Source: GCA-2401735 sp051252095
GTDB lineage: Bacteria > Pseudomonadota > Gammaproteobacteria > Burkholderiales > Methylophilaceae
DNA length: 33,920 nt
Direction: 5' to 3'
Assembly: GCA_051252095.1 (NCBI GenBank)
Contig: JBPOFK010000022.1
Span: forward strand, 1 to 33,920
Shown piece by piece: positions 1-8,909 of the stretch; position 1 is the first letter of the stretch; each line of letters begins with the position of its first letter. The notes below the pieces were generated by a model that had not been told where the DNA came from, ran no database searches, and worked only from the letters and a program-made list of their open reading frames with translations. The translations under genes were made by a program, and so were the position numbers.

Positions 1-1428
1 GGTTCTTATGCACCTTAGTATCATAGAGGGGATTCTCCTGTGGTTGCAGGGTTGGGGATAAGCCCCGAGCAAATTGACGATGATCTTAAGTTGCTTTCAA
101 CAATCAGTCATTGCGTCAGAACTTATTCCGTTAGTCAGGGCATGGATTATGTCCCTGAAGCAGCAGCTAAACTCGGCATGCAGGTTTATTTGGGCGCATG
201 GATAGGATGGACGGATGCTGATAACGTATTAGAAATAAAGCACGCAGCGCAAGTCGCTAATGCACATCCAGAGACAGTAAGCGCTTTGATTGTCGGTAAT
301 GAAGTGTTTTTACGAGGTGAGCAAGATGAGGCGGCAATGCGAACTTATTTTGCGTTAGCCAAGTCATTAACCAATACACCAATTACTTATGCAGATGTTT
401 GGGAATTTTGGGTTAAACACAAAAATATAGAGCAGTATGTTGATTTTCATACCTTACATATTTTACCTTATTGGGAAAACAATCCTGTAGCGATTGACGA
501 GGCGATAGAACATACAGAAAACGTCATGGCGAAAATGGAGCGGCAGTTTACAAAACCGATACTAATTGGTGAGACTGGTTGGCCATCAGTTGGTCGTCAG
601 CGCAGCGAGTCGATACCAAGTGTTGTGAACCAAGCACGTTATGTTCGTGAATTCATACAAAAAGCAAATGAAAATAATTGGCAGTACAACATAATTGAAG
701 CGATTGATCAGCCTTGGAAAAGGGTATTAGAAGGAACCGTGGGCGGCTCTTGGGGCTTAATGACAGCTGACTTACAACCAAAATTCTCATTAACGAGTGC
801 TGTGGCAGAGCGGAGTGATCAACATCGCTTTATCTACCTTGGATTAATTGGCAGTATATTATTTTTTATCTTTGCGCGAATGCAAGCAGAACAGCGAGTT
901 TTCGTATTGATTGGTTTGAGTGCTTTTGGTGCACTTGCAAGTATGCAGGCGTATTTAGCATATGAGTATGTAATGGCCGCAAGTCGTGATTGGATAGAGT
1001 GGTTGGCGCTCGGTGGCTTATTAGGCTTAGGCGTACTGATGGTATTGATGCACCCAGTGCGTATGATTCAGGACAATCAAAGCACTAACAAACTCATGCG
1101 CGGTTTGAAGTTGATTTTTCTCTATGCAGCGCTTGTTGCTGGCTATTTAATTTATTTTGATGGGCGTTACCGTGATTTCCCAATACTACTATTTGCGATG
1201 CCAGTACTTATCATGATATTTGATGCATTAAGGCCTAAACAAGACACTATTCACTGGCTGTCGCAAGCGTTACCAGGCGCATTAGTCATTATGTTTGCTG
1301 TGTTGTGTTATACAAAAGAAGCATCCAACAATGCTGCGGCCAGCTGGCTGTTATTATGTGTTCTGCTCGCATATGTCAATTGGCCTAGCCAGTTTTTGTC
1401 AACATTAACAATAAGAAAATCTGAATAG
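1..1428 (+). CDS. GH17-family membrane glycosidase/transglycosylase, 5'-partial, with in-frame TAG
   Basis: The N-terminal half is a glycoside hydrolase family 17 barrel. Numbering from the GTG at 40, the putative acid/base Glu88 lies in VGNEVFLR and the nucleophile Glu178 in IGETGWPS. About six hydrophobic segments follow from residue 265 to the C-terminus, so the enzyme is membrane anchored. No GT2 domain is present. The reading frame is open from base 1 except for a TAG at 16-18. Bases 1-15 in this frame encode GSYAP and bases 19-39 encode YHRGDSP, which align without gaps to GFAYS and YQADQSP of the next gene, so homology crosses the stop. Either the gene is interrupted (mutation, sequencing error or readthrough) or a short form starts at GTG 40, which would lack the first barrel strand. 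The next gene starts 4 bases downstream, indicating an operon. A role in beta-glucan remodelling is inferred from the domain and the neighbour. Confidence 0.75.
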
Positions 1429-1432
1429 CATC

Positions 1433-3988
1433 ATGCAATTATTAAGGCGCATTTACTTTCCATTATTGTTTGCTGTTGCGTTTGCAGCTGCACATTTTGG
1501 TGTTTGGGCGATTGCAAACCAAGCATTACCACTCATTAATGTTAAACCAATTGTGCATGGTTTTGCTTACAGTGGTTATCAGGCAGATCAAAGCCCATTG
1601 GATAGGCGATATCCCAATACAGCAGAATTGGCACGAGATCTTAAATTACTCAAGACACTATCTAATCGGATACGAATTTATACCTCTATCGAAAATAGCG
1701 AGATTATTGCGCTTGCGGATAAAGAGAATCTTTCTGTAATTGCGGGTGCCTGGATTAATGATAATGCGTATGCAAATGGACGTGAGATTGCAGCGCTAAA
1801 AGAAAAAATGCTTTATTACGACAACATTGAAGCTGCCATCGTTGGTAATGAGGTTTTGTTGCGAAATGACCAATCTGTTGAAAACTTAATTGCATATATT
1901 GATGAAGTAAGAGAAGCCACCGATGTACCCATATCAACAGCGGAGCCTTGGCATGTGTGGTTAAAAAACCCTAATTTAGTCAAGCATGTGGATTTTATTG
2001 CAGTACATTTACTACCCTATCATGAGGGGGTGCCAGTAGAGCAAGCACCGCAATACACGCTTGATCGCTATAAAGAGCTCATGCAAGCTTACCCACGTAA
2101 ACGAATTGTTATTACTGAAGTGGGTTGGCCCAGCAGTGGACCAACAATTGGCGCTTCTGTTGCCAGTGAAGTCAATCAAGCACGTTTTATTCGTGAATTC
2201 TTGGCTATAAATGACACAGATGATTACGAATATTATCTGATGGAAGCATTTGATCAACCATGGAAAGTCAATATTGAAGGTTGGGCGGGTGCTTATTGGG
2301 GCATGTTTAATGCAAAACGGGCAGAAAAATACTCGTTGCAAGGGGCTGTGGCGAAAGATAACCGTTGGGTAGAAAAGGCAATTTGGGCAAGCGCAATCGC
2401 TTTTCTGCCAATTATATTCATAGGATGGCGCTTTAGCAGTTGGGGCATAGGTGGCGTGATTTCGATGGCTGTACTGTTACAAGCGTGTATCACTACTCTT
2501 GTCATTGCTTGGAACCTACCCGGTGACTATTACTATACCTTGCGCGATTTTATTATCTTAGCCGGGCTTATTTTGGCCATGGCACTTACTTCATTAGTGC
2601 TCATGATTTATGCAGTTGAGTTTAGTGAGGTGATGTTTAAGCGTAACTGGCGGCGTATCTATCAGCGCAAAGCACCATTGCCAGAAGATGACGAGCTCTT
2701 TGTTTCTATTCATTTGGCGTGCTACAACGAACCCCCCGAAATGGTGATTGCAACTATTGAAAGCCTTAAAAATCTCGATTACACACATTATGAAGTGATT
2801 GTTGTCGACAATAATACACAAGACGAAGCTAAGTGGAAGCCCATAGAGGCTTATATGGCTGAGCTTCCAGAGAACTTTCATTTTTATCATTTACCAAAAT
2901 GGCCTGGTTTTAAAGCAGGCGCGCTTAATTTTGCACTATCTAAAACTTATCCACGTGCCGTTGCCATTGGCGTTGTTGATGCAGACTATGTTGTGACCAA
3001 AGATTGGTTAGCGACACTGGTGCCACATTTTACAGAGCCGAAAGTCGCTGTGGTTCAAGCGCCGCAAGCACACCGAGAGTGGGAAAATAATTTCTTTAAA
3101 AGAATGTGTAATTGGGAGTTTGAAGGGTTTTTCCGCATCGGGATGCATCATCGGCATGAGCGTAATGCGCTGATTCAACATGGCACAATGACCTTAATAC
3201 GCCATCAAGCGCTCAAAGATTTAAATGGCTGGTCTGAGTGGTGTATTTGTGAAGATACTGAGCTTGGCTTGCGTTTATTGGAAGAAGATTACGAGCTGCG
3301 CTATGTCGATGATACGTTTGGGCGCGGTCTAACGCCTGCAAGCTTCAGTGCATTGAAATCACAGCGTTATCGGTGGGCATTTGGCGCGATGCAAATCTTA
3401 AAACGTCATATGCCAAGACTATTGGGTAAGTCAACGTTAAGTTTTAGCCAGCGCTATCACTTTTTGACAGGTTGGTTTGGTTGGGTAGGGGATGCGCTGC
3501 AGTTGATTTTTACTATAGGATCAATTGGCTGGACACTCTTGATGCTATTTTTTCCAGGTACATTCAGTTTGCCTGTTTCAATTATGATTGTGCCCATCCT
3601 GTGCTTCTTAGTGATCAAAGCCGCACTTGGACCAGTGCTTTACCGTAAAACCATGCAATGTAAGTGGATCGATATATGGGGTGCATCGCTTGCAAGTTTA
3701 GGATTGTCGCATGCTATTGCGCGTGGTGTGATGATGGGTCTCGCTAAGAAAGCAGGTGTCTTCGTGGTGACAGCTAAAGGTAAGGCAACGGCAAATAAGT
3801 GGAAAATACTCAATCCGATACGTGAAGAGTTTTTAATCTTACTTGCGTTAATCTTAGCTGGCTATGCTATGTTGCTAACAAGAGGCTTTGATAACCGTGA
3901 TGCGCAATTATGGGTTACATTATTGACATTGCAGTCAATGCCTTATGCCAGCGCTTTGGCTTGTCAATTAATCGCTCAGAAAGACTAG
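1433..3988 (+). CDS. ndvB: GH17-GT2 fusion, NdvB-like beta-glucan synthase
   Basis: This 851-residue inner-membrane protein has an N-terminal signal anchor (about 8-29) and a GH17 domain (about 38-305) with Glu140 in VGNEVLLR and Glu229 in ITEVGWPS. Membrane segments lie near 315-332, 340-360 and 372-396. A cytoplasmic GT2 glycosyltransferase domain (about 420-655) follows, then several C-terminal membrane segments. The GT2 domain has the expected processive-synthase residues: D516-A-D518 (DxD), E607-D608 (TED-like) and Q644-xx-R647-W648 (QxxRW). The layout matches NdvB of Pseudomonas aeruginosa and beta-1,3-glucan synthases of Bradyrhizobium. The GT2 part would polymerise UDP-glucose and the GH17 part, presumably periplasmic, would branch, cyclise or transfer the chain. 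Product linkage cannot be read from the sequence. It is probably co-transcribed with the GH17 gene 4 bases upstream and is convergent with the glycosylase 13 bases downstream. The symbol is by analogy. Confidence 0.85.
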   Translation: MQLLRRIYFPLLFAVAFAAAHFGVWAIANQALPLINVKPIVHGFAYSGYQADQSPLDRRYPNTAELARDLKLLKTLSNRIRIYTSIENSEIIALADKENLSVIAGAWINDNAYANGREIAALKEKMLYYDNIEAAIVGNEVLLRNDQSVENLIAYIDEVREATDVPISTAEPWHVWLKNPNLVKHVDFIAVHLLPYHEGVPVEQAPQYTLDRYKELMQAYPRKRIVITEVGWPSSGPTIGASVASEVNQARFIREFLAINDTDDYEYYLMEAFDQPWKVNIEGWAGAYWGMFNAKRAEKYSLQGAVAKDNRWVEKAIWASAIAFLPIIFIGWRFSSWGIGGVISMAVLLQACITTLVIAWNLPGDYYYTLRDFIILAGLILAMALTSLVLMIYAVEFSEVMFKRNWRRIYQRKAPLPEDDELFVSIHLACYNEPPEMVIATIESLKNLDYTHYEVIVVDNNTQDEAKWKPIEAYMAELPENFHFYHLPKWPGFKAGALNFALSKTYPRAVAIGVVDADYVVTKDWLATLVPHFTEPKVAVVQAPQAHREWENNFFKRMCNWEFEGFFRIGMHHRHERNALIQHGTMTLIRHQALKDLNGWSEWCICEDTELGLRLLEEDYELRYVDDTFGRGLTPASFSALKSQRYRWAFGAMQILKRHMPRLLGKSTLSFSQRYHFLTGWFGWVGDALQLIFTIGSIGWTLLMLFFPGTFSLPVSIMIVPILCFLVIKAALGPVLYRKTMQCKWIDIWGASLASLGLSHAIARGVMMGLAKKAGVFVVTAKGKATANKWKILNPIREEFLILLALILAGYAMLLTRGFDNRDAQLWVTLLTLQSMPYASALACQLIAQKD

Positions 3989-4001
3989 CATTGTGTGATT
4001 T

Positions 4002-4505
4002 TTAAGTTTTTATAGTCTTAATTACCTGCCATGCGGCTAACTTTTCATTAAATGGTATCGTATGAGCAGGACTGGTTGATGGTAGCTTTAAAAAATTCAC
4101 GTTTACTAAGTTGAGTGTTGGCATCACTGATTTGCGAAAATATCGTTCAGCTTCGCTACCATTAAACGCAATTACACGAATGTTGTGATGATGTTTGAAA
4201 AATGTCAAAAAGTCGTTTGGAGTGCGTGTTTCTGCTTGAATGTTGCTGTCTAAGCTGCCAGTGCGGACACAAGTGTGCATTACATCCCACACAGCTACAT
4301 GCGCATTATTAAGCGCCTTCACGCGACTTGCGTAGGATAGTGTGGCGTCAAAGCTAAATATATTGCCCATCATTGGCCAAAAAGCATTACGGGGATGCGC
4401 ATAGTATTGATTAGCTTCAAGCGATGCAATACCAGGCATGCTACCTAAAATAAGTAATGTTGCTGATGGGTGAGTAATCGGTGCAAAGCTGCTAATGGGT
4501 TTCAT
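4002..4505 (-). CDS. DNA glycosylase of the uracil/hypoxanthine-DNA glycosylase (HDG) superfamily
   Basis: This 167-residue protein has the motifs GSMPGIASL (about 21-29) and YYAHPRNAFWPMMG (about 34-47) near the N-terminus and a C-terminal LPSTSPA loop. These mark the UDG superfamily branch annotated as DNA-deoxyinosine (hypoxanthine) glycosylase. Asn40 in HPRNAFW fits the Asn reported as important in that branch. Its role is base-excision repair of deaminated bases, with hypoxanthine or uracil the likely substrate; which one cannot be decided here. It lies downstream of aceF on the same strand, but a strong hairpin terminator (4521-4544) separates them. No Shine-Dalgarno sequence precedes the ATG. 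A TATTAT hexamer ends 5 bases before the start, so a leaderless or near-leaderless transcript is possible. Confidence 0.82.
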   Translation of the reverse strand: MKPISSFAPITHPSATLLILGSMPGIASLEANQYYAHPRNAFWPMMGNIFSFDATLSYASRVKALNNAHVAVWDVMHTCVRTGSLDSNIQAETRTPNDFLTFFKHHHNIRVIAFNGSEAERYFRKSVMPTLNLVNVNFLKLPSTSPAHTIPFNEKLAAWQVIKTIKT

Positions 4506-4520
4506 GAGGGATAATAAAGA

Positions 4521-4544
4521 AAAAAGGCGCTTTCGCGCCTTTTT
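4521..4544. terminator. Rho-independent terminator after aceF (symmetric)
   Basis: A perfect inverted repeat, AAAAAGGCGC / TTTC loop / GCGCCTTTTT, gives a GC-rich 5-bp core flanked by A and T tracts. Read on the minus strand it follows the aceF stop codon by a few bases and ends in a T run, so it should end the aceE-aceF transcript. The A and T tracts on both sides make it formally bidirectional. Confidence 0.85.
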
Positions 4545-4548
4545 ATGA

Positions 4549-5904
4549 TTAGAGCAGTAACCTTCTTACATCACTTAACATCATCCTTAGATGGCTGGTA
4601 AAGCGTGCACCATCGGCACCATCAATCACGCGATGATCATAAGAAAGTGATAATGGTAGCATTAGTCTTGCCTCAAAATCGTCACTTTCTTCATTGTATA
4701 TAGGCTTCATGCTGGAGCGAGATACGCCTAAAATCGCAACTTCAGGGCAATTAATAATCGGTGTAAACATAGTGCCGCCAATGCCGCCTAAACTGGAAAT
4801 GGTAAAGCAACCGCCTTGCATTTCTTCCACTTTCAATTTGCGTTCACGTGCTTTGCTAGATAGATCCATTAAGTCAGCAGCGATATCAAGCACGTCTTTC
4901 CGTTGGACATCTTTGACAACTGGCACGACTAAACCATCAGGTGTATCGCAAGCAAAGCCAATATTGTAATAGTTCTTAAGTATCAAGCTATCTCCGTCAG
5001 GGGATAGTGATGCGTTAAAAGTTGGATATGCTTTCAGTGCATTTACCGATGCTTTGATTAGGAATGCAAGCATGGTAAGTTTAACGCCACGCTTTTCTGC
5101 TTCTGCTTTCATTGATCTACGGAAATCTTCTAAGTCTGTGATATCTGCCTCGTCAAACTGTGTCACATGCGGCGCAGTAACCCAGTTGCGATGTAAATTA
5201 GCACCTGATAACTTTTTAATACGTGATAATGGTTTTGTTTCTATTTCACCAAATTTGGTGAAGTCAATGACAGGCATTGCTAATGTAGCTAAAGCGCCAA
5301 TTCCTGCACCCATATTGTCAGCGCGCGGTTTGGTCAATTCATCTTTTACATAACTTTGCACATCAGATGCAAGAATTCTATTTTTAGGGCCTGTGCCTTG
5401 TACGAACTTAAGATCAACACCTAATTCACGTGCAAACTTCCGTACAGAAGGGCTGGCGTGTGACTTTTTCTCTCTATTCGTATCCACATGTGCGCCAACC
5501 GGTACTGGTTTGTTCGTTGGTTGTACTTGTTTTGGTGGTTCTGGTGCGGGACGGCTTGGCTCTGGAACCTCTGCTTTTGCTTCCTCTTTTACTGGTGTTG
5601 ATGTCGGTGCTGGTGCAGGCGCAGGTGCGGGCGAGGACGCTTCCACAGGTTTTGTCGTTTCAGCTCCGCTGGGTTCAAGCGTTAGTATCAAATGGCCTTC
5701 TGCAATTTTGTCACCAACTTTTATTTTGACCTCTTTTACAATACCTGCTTGTGGTGCAGGGATATCCATAGAGGCTTTATCAGACTCAACCGTAATCAAA
5801 GAATCATCTGCTGCTACTGTATCCCCTGGCGCAACAAGTACTTCAATTACTTCAACCGAATCAAAATCGCCAATATCAGGCACTAAAATATCTTTTACAC
5901 TCAT
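4549..5904 (-). CDS. aceF: Pyruvate dehydrogenase E2, dihydrolipoyllysine acetyltransferase
   Basis: This 451-residue E2 transfers acetyl groups from E1 to CoA in the pyruvate dehydrogenase complex. One lipoyl domain spans about 1-78, with lipoyl-lysine K43 in ESDKASMD. An Ala/Pro/Glu-rich flexible linker spans about 85-140. The peripheral subunit-binding domain lies at about 149-186 (SPSVRKFARELGVDL), and the catalytic acetyltransferase domain at about 220-451 carries the YDHRVIDGADG motif with His424 and Asp428. Only one lipoyl domain is present, whereas enterobacterial E2 has three. The ATG follows the aceE stop by 26 bases in the same orientation, so the two form an operon ending at the 4521-4544 hairpin. 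No E3 gene (lpd) is in the window. Confidence 0.96.
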   Translation of the reverse strand: MSVKDILVPDIGDFDSVEVIEVLVAPGDTVAADDSLITVESDKASMDIPAPQAGIVKEVKIKVGDKIAEGHLILTLEPSGAETTKPVEASSPAPAPAPAPTSTPVKEEAKAEVPEPSRPAPEPPKQVQPTNKPVPVGAHVDTNREKKSHASPSVRKFARELGVDLKFVQGTGPKNRILASDVQSYVKDELTKPRADNMGAGIGALATLAMPVIDFTKFGEIETKPLSRIKKLSGANLHRNWVTAPHVTQFDEADITDLEDFRRSMKAEAEKRGVKLTMLAFLIKASVNALKAYPTFNASLSPDGDSLILKNYYNIGFACDTPDGLVVPVVKDVQRKDVLDIAADLMDLSSKARERKLKVEEMQGGCFTISSLGGIGGTMFTPIINCPEVAILGVSRSSMKPIYNEESDDFEARLMLPLSLSYDHRVIDGADGARFTSHLRMMLSDVRRLLL

Positions 5905-5930
5905 TTATTTACTCCGTACCAATCCACACA

Positions 5931-8600
5931 CTAAATTAAGCTTGGGTTTGGTTTGTTTGGATTCAGCTTGTATTTTTTAATCGCTTCAGTCACTTTAGCA
6001 ACAGGAAGCTTTCCTTCTTCACTCAACGCTTTTAATGCCGCAACGACCACGTAGTGTCTATCAACCTCAAAAAAGTCACGTAATGCTTCACGGCTATCAG
6101 AACGACCATAGCCATCTGTACCAAGTGCAACAAATTTATTTGGGACAAACCGTTGAATTTGCTCAGCAAAACTTTTCATATAATCAGTGGATGCAATCAC
6201 AGGACCTTTTGACTCTTTTAAGCATTGTGCAACATAACATACACGTTGTTTTTTATCTGGATTGAGCAGATTCCAGCGCTCACAATCTAAGCCTTCTCGG
6301 CGTAACTCTGTAAAACTTGGCACACTCCATACATCTGCAGAAATGCCCCAGTCTTTTTCCAATAAGCCTGCTGCAGCAATCACTTCACGTAAAATGACAC
6401 CGCTACCCATGAGCTGCACTTTTTCACCTTTTGATTTAGATTGGCTAAAGTTATACATGCCTTTTAGGATGCCATCTTCACTACCTTTAGGCATAGCTGG
6501 GTGGCTGTAGTTTTCATTCATTAATGTAATGTAGTAGTACACATCTTCTTGGTTCTGCACCATGCGACGTAAGCCTTCTTGAATAATGACTGCTAATTCA
6601 TAGGCAAATGTTGGGTCGTATGAAACACAGTTGGGTATGGTTGCTGACATAAGATGGCTATGACCATCTTCATGTTGCAAACCTTCACCATTCAATGTTG
6701 TTCGGCCTGCTGTTGCGCCAAGCAAGAAGCCACGTGCACGTGAGTCACCAGCTGCCCAGGCAAAATCTCCAATTCGCTGGAAACCAAACATAGAATAATA
6801 AATATAAAACGGTATCATCTGAGCACCGCTCACGCTGTATGAGGTGGCAGCCGCTAACCAGCTTGAGAATGCGCCTGCTTCATTAATGCCTTCTTCAAGA
6901 ATTTGACCCGTTTTTAACTCTTTGTAATACATCACTTGGTCCGAGTCTTGCGGTTCATATAACTGACCAATTGAAGAGTAAATGCCTAATTGACGGAACA
7001 TCCCTTCCATACCAAACGTGCGTGCTTCATCGGGGACAATCGGGACGACATATTTGCCAACTTCTTTATCTCTCACTAACGTCGACAAAATGCGGACGAA
7101 TGCCATCGTTGTTGAGATTTCACGTTCACCAGTATCACCTAGCATGTTCTCAAATGCTGATAGTTTGGGAACAGTTAATTCATTACCTTTTTGTCTGCGT
7201 TTTGGAACATGTCCACCCATGGCTGCACTGCGCTCTGCCATGTATTTCATTTCAGGGCTATCCGCCTCTGGTTTGTAATAAGATAAGTTCTCTACTTGTT
7301 CGTCAGTGAGTGGTAAATCAAATCGGTCACGGAATGTTTTGAGTGACTCAATATCCATGCTTTTTTGCTGGTGCGTTGTGTTCTGACCTTCGCCAGCATC
7401 GCCCATGCCATAGCCTTTAACCGTTTTTGCAAGAATAACTGTTGGTTGACCTTTGTGGTTTACCGCAGAATTGTATGCAGCATACACTTTATGTGGATCA
7501 TGCCCACCACGGTTTAAACGCCAAATATCACTATCTGACATTGCAGCAACCATCTCTTTTAGCTCTGGGTATTTGCCGAAGAAGTGTTCACGCGTGTACG
7601 CGCCACCTTTTTGCTTGAAGTTTTGATATTCGCCATCAACACATTCTTCCATGCGTTTTTTCAGCAAACCATCTTTGTCCATGGCAAGTAATGGATCCCA
7701 ATAAGAACCCCAGATAACTTTAAGTGCGTTCCAGCCAGCACCTCGGAAGTTGGATTCTAACTCTTGGATAATCTTACCGTTTCCACGGACTGGGCCATCT
7801 AGGCGTTGTAGGTTACAGTTAATGACAAAAATTAAATTGTCTAAGCCTTCACGTGCCGCCAGTGAGATAGCACCTTGTGATTCAGGCTCATCCATCTCAC
7901 CATCACCACAGAATACCCATACTTTCCTATCTGAAGTATCTACAATGCCACGGTTGTGCAAATATTTTAAGAAACGTGCTTGATAGATGCCTGCTAATGG
8001 TCCGATACCCATAGACACAGTAGGAAACTGCCAAAAATCTGGCATTAACCAAGGGTGTGGATAGCTTGACAGGCCATTGCCGCCAGTTTCTTGACGGAAA
8101 TTATCCAATTGCTCTTCTGTTATGCGGCCTTCTAGGTAAGCGCGCGCATAAATGCCTGGGGAGGAGTGACCTTGAAAATAAATACAGTCACCGCCAAAAC
8201 TCTCATTCGCGGCACGGAAAAAATGATTAAAGCCGACGTCATATAAGGTTGCAGCAGATTGAAAGCTAGCAATATGACCACCCACGCCTGGTGACTTTTC
8301 ATTGGCTCTCAATACGGTCATGATTGCATTCCAGCGAATAAGCGCACGGATGCGTCTTTCCATTTCTGGATCACCAGGAAGTTTGGCCTGCAAGTGAGTT
8401 GGAATTGTATTTACATAAGCGGTTGTAGCGTTATATGGTAGGTTGCTGCCAGAACGTCTTGCTTGATCAATCATTGCTTCAAGCAAAAAGTGGGCACGTT
8501 CAGTGCCTTCGTTTTCTATCACTGATAATAAGGCATCTAGCCATTCTTGCGTTTCTTGCGCATCAGTTTCAGTCAAGCCGGTTTGCGGATTCGTTGCCAT
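5931..8600 (-). CDS. aceE: Pyruvate dehydrogenase E1, homodimeric type
   Basis: This 889-residue thiamine-diphosphate enzyme decarboxylates pyruvate and acetylates the E2 lipoyl group. The length matches homodimeric AceE of gammaproteobacteria and betaproteobacteria. The ThDP/Mg motif begins at GDGEMDE (about 232-238) and ends about 25 residues later in NCNLQRLDGP (261-270). Other family signatures are SYPHPWLMPDFW near 179-190, GGHIASF near 107-113 and GEGLQHEDGHSH in the C-terminal half. The minus-strand start is preceded by GGAG about 12 bases upstream. aceF follows after 26 bases. The 309-base spacer upstream shows no convincing sigma-70 promoter, although transcription must start there or in the upstream minus-strand genes. 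Confidence 0.97.
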   Translation of the reverse strand: MATNPQTGLTETDAQETQEWLDALLSVIENEGTERAHFLLEAMIDQARRSGSNLPYNATTAYVNTIPTHLQAKLPGDPEMERRIRALIRWNAIMTVLRANEKSPGVGGHIASFQSAATLYDVGFNHFFRAANESFGGDCIYFQGHSSPGIYARAYLEGRITEEQLDNFRQETGGNGLSSYPHPWLMPDFWQFPTVSMGIGPLAGIYQARFLKYLHNRGIVDTSDRKVWVFCGDGEMDEPESQGAISLAAREGLDNLIFVINCNLQRLDGPVRGNGKIIQELESNFRGAGWNALKVIWGSYWDPLLAMDKDGLLKKRMEECVDGEYQNFKQKGGAYTREHFFGKYPELKEMVAAMSDSDIWRLNRGGHDPHKVYAAYNSAVNHKGQPTVILAKTVKGYGMGDAGEGQNTTHQQKSMDIESLKTFRDRFDLPLTDEQVENLSYYKPEADSPEMKYMAERSAAMGGHVPKRRQKGNELTVPKLSAFENMLGDTGEREISTTMAFVRILSTLVRDKEVGKYVVPIVPDEARTFGMEGMFRQLGIYSSIGQLYEPQDSDQVMYYKELKTGQILEEGINEAGAFSSWLAAATSYSVSGAQMIPFYIYYSMFGFQRIGDFAWAAGDSRARGFLLGATAGRTTLNGEGLQHEDGHSHLMSATIPNCVSYDPTFAYELAVIIQEGLRRMVQNQEDVYYYITLMNENYSHPAMPKGSEDGILKGMYNFSQSKSKGEKVQLMGSGVILREVIAAAGLLEKDWGISADVWSVPSFTELRREGLDCERWNLLNPDKKQRVCYVAQCLKESKGPVIASTDYMKSFAEQIQRFVPNKFVALGTDGYGRSDSREALRDFFEVDRHYVVVAALKALSEEGKLPVAKVTEAIKKYKLNPNKPNPSLI

Positions 8601-8909
8601 GCTTTGAGGTTTCTCCGTGTTGCAGTTGTGCGCAGCATCTTTTGAATGTGTAGGCGCAACTATACGTGAATTGAATGTTGTTAATCTAAAGCGATAGTTT
8701 CGCTTTAATAAGGATTTTGGTCAAGTTAAAACAGCTGCTAATAGGAGTGAATAGGCGCTTTTTGCTATGTTTGTTGGTGATGTTCTATAAGAGTTGGTTT
8801 GGACAAAGTGCAAGTAAAGTGTTGGCTAATGCTGTTATTTGTTGCTAAATGTGCTTTATTTACGGAAAAGATGGAATTTAGATTTCTTCTTTTTTTGGTT
8901 AGTGCAAGC
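8601..8909. other. 309-base noncoding spacer upstream of aceE
   Basis: This AT-rich spacer lies between the tauE-like stop and aceE start, both on the minus strand. I see no ORF with a ribosome site, no RNA gene and no clear terminator for the upstream gene. The best -35-like minus-strand hexamer is TTGACC (plus positions 8719-8724), but no good -10 lies 16-18 bases downstream. A 7-bp inverted repeat, AAAGCGA / TCGCTTT, lies at 8688-8706. The spacer presumably holds the aceE promoter and regulatory sites, but I cannot place them. Confidence 0.5.
8688..8706. repeat. Small inverted repeat upstream of aceE
   Basis: AAAGCGA, a 5-base loop TAGTT, then TCGCTTT form a perfect 7-bp inverted repeat about 90 bases upstream of the aceE start. 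It has no T tract on either strand, so it is not a typical terminator. It could be an operator or a leader hairpin; its function is unknown. Confidence 0.4.

Noticed and set aside
1470..1739. Overlapping 89-codon ORF in ndvB as a frameshift product
   Set aside because: The main frame is continuous and keeps all GH17 and GT2 motifs, so there is no frameshift.
5393..5980. 195-residue plus-strand ORF opposite aceF
   Set aside because: It is the antisense shadow of the aceF linker and lipoyl domain; composition is low-complexity and no ribosome site or family motif is seen.
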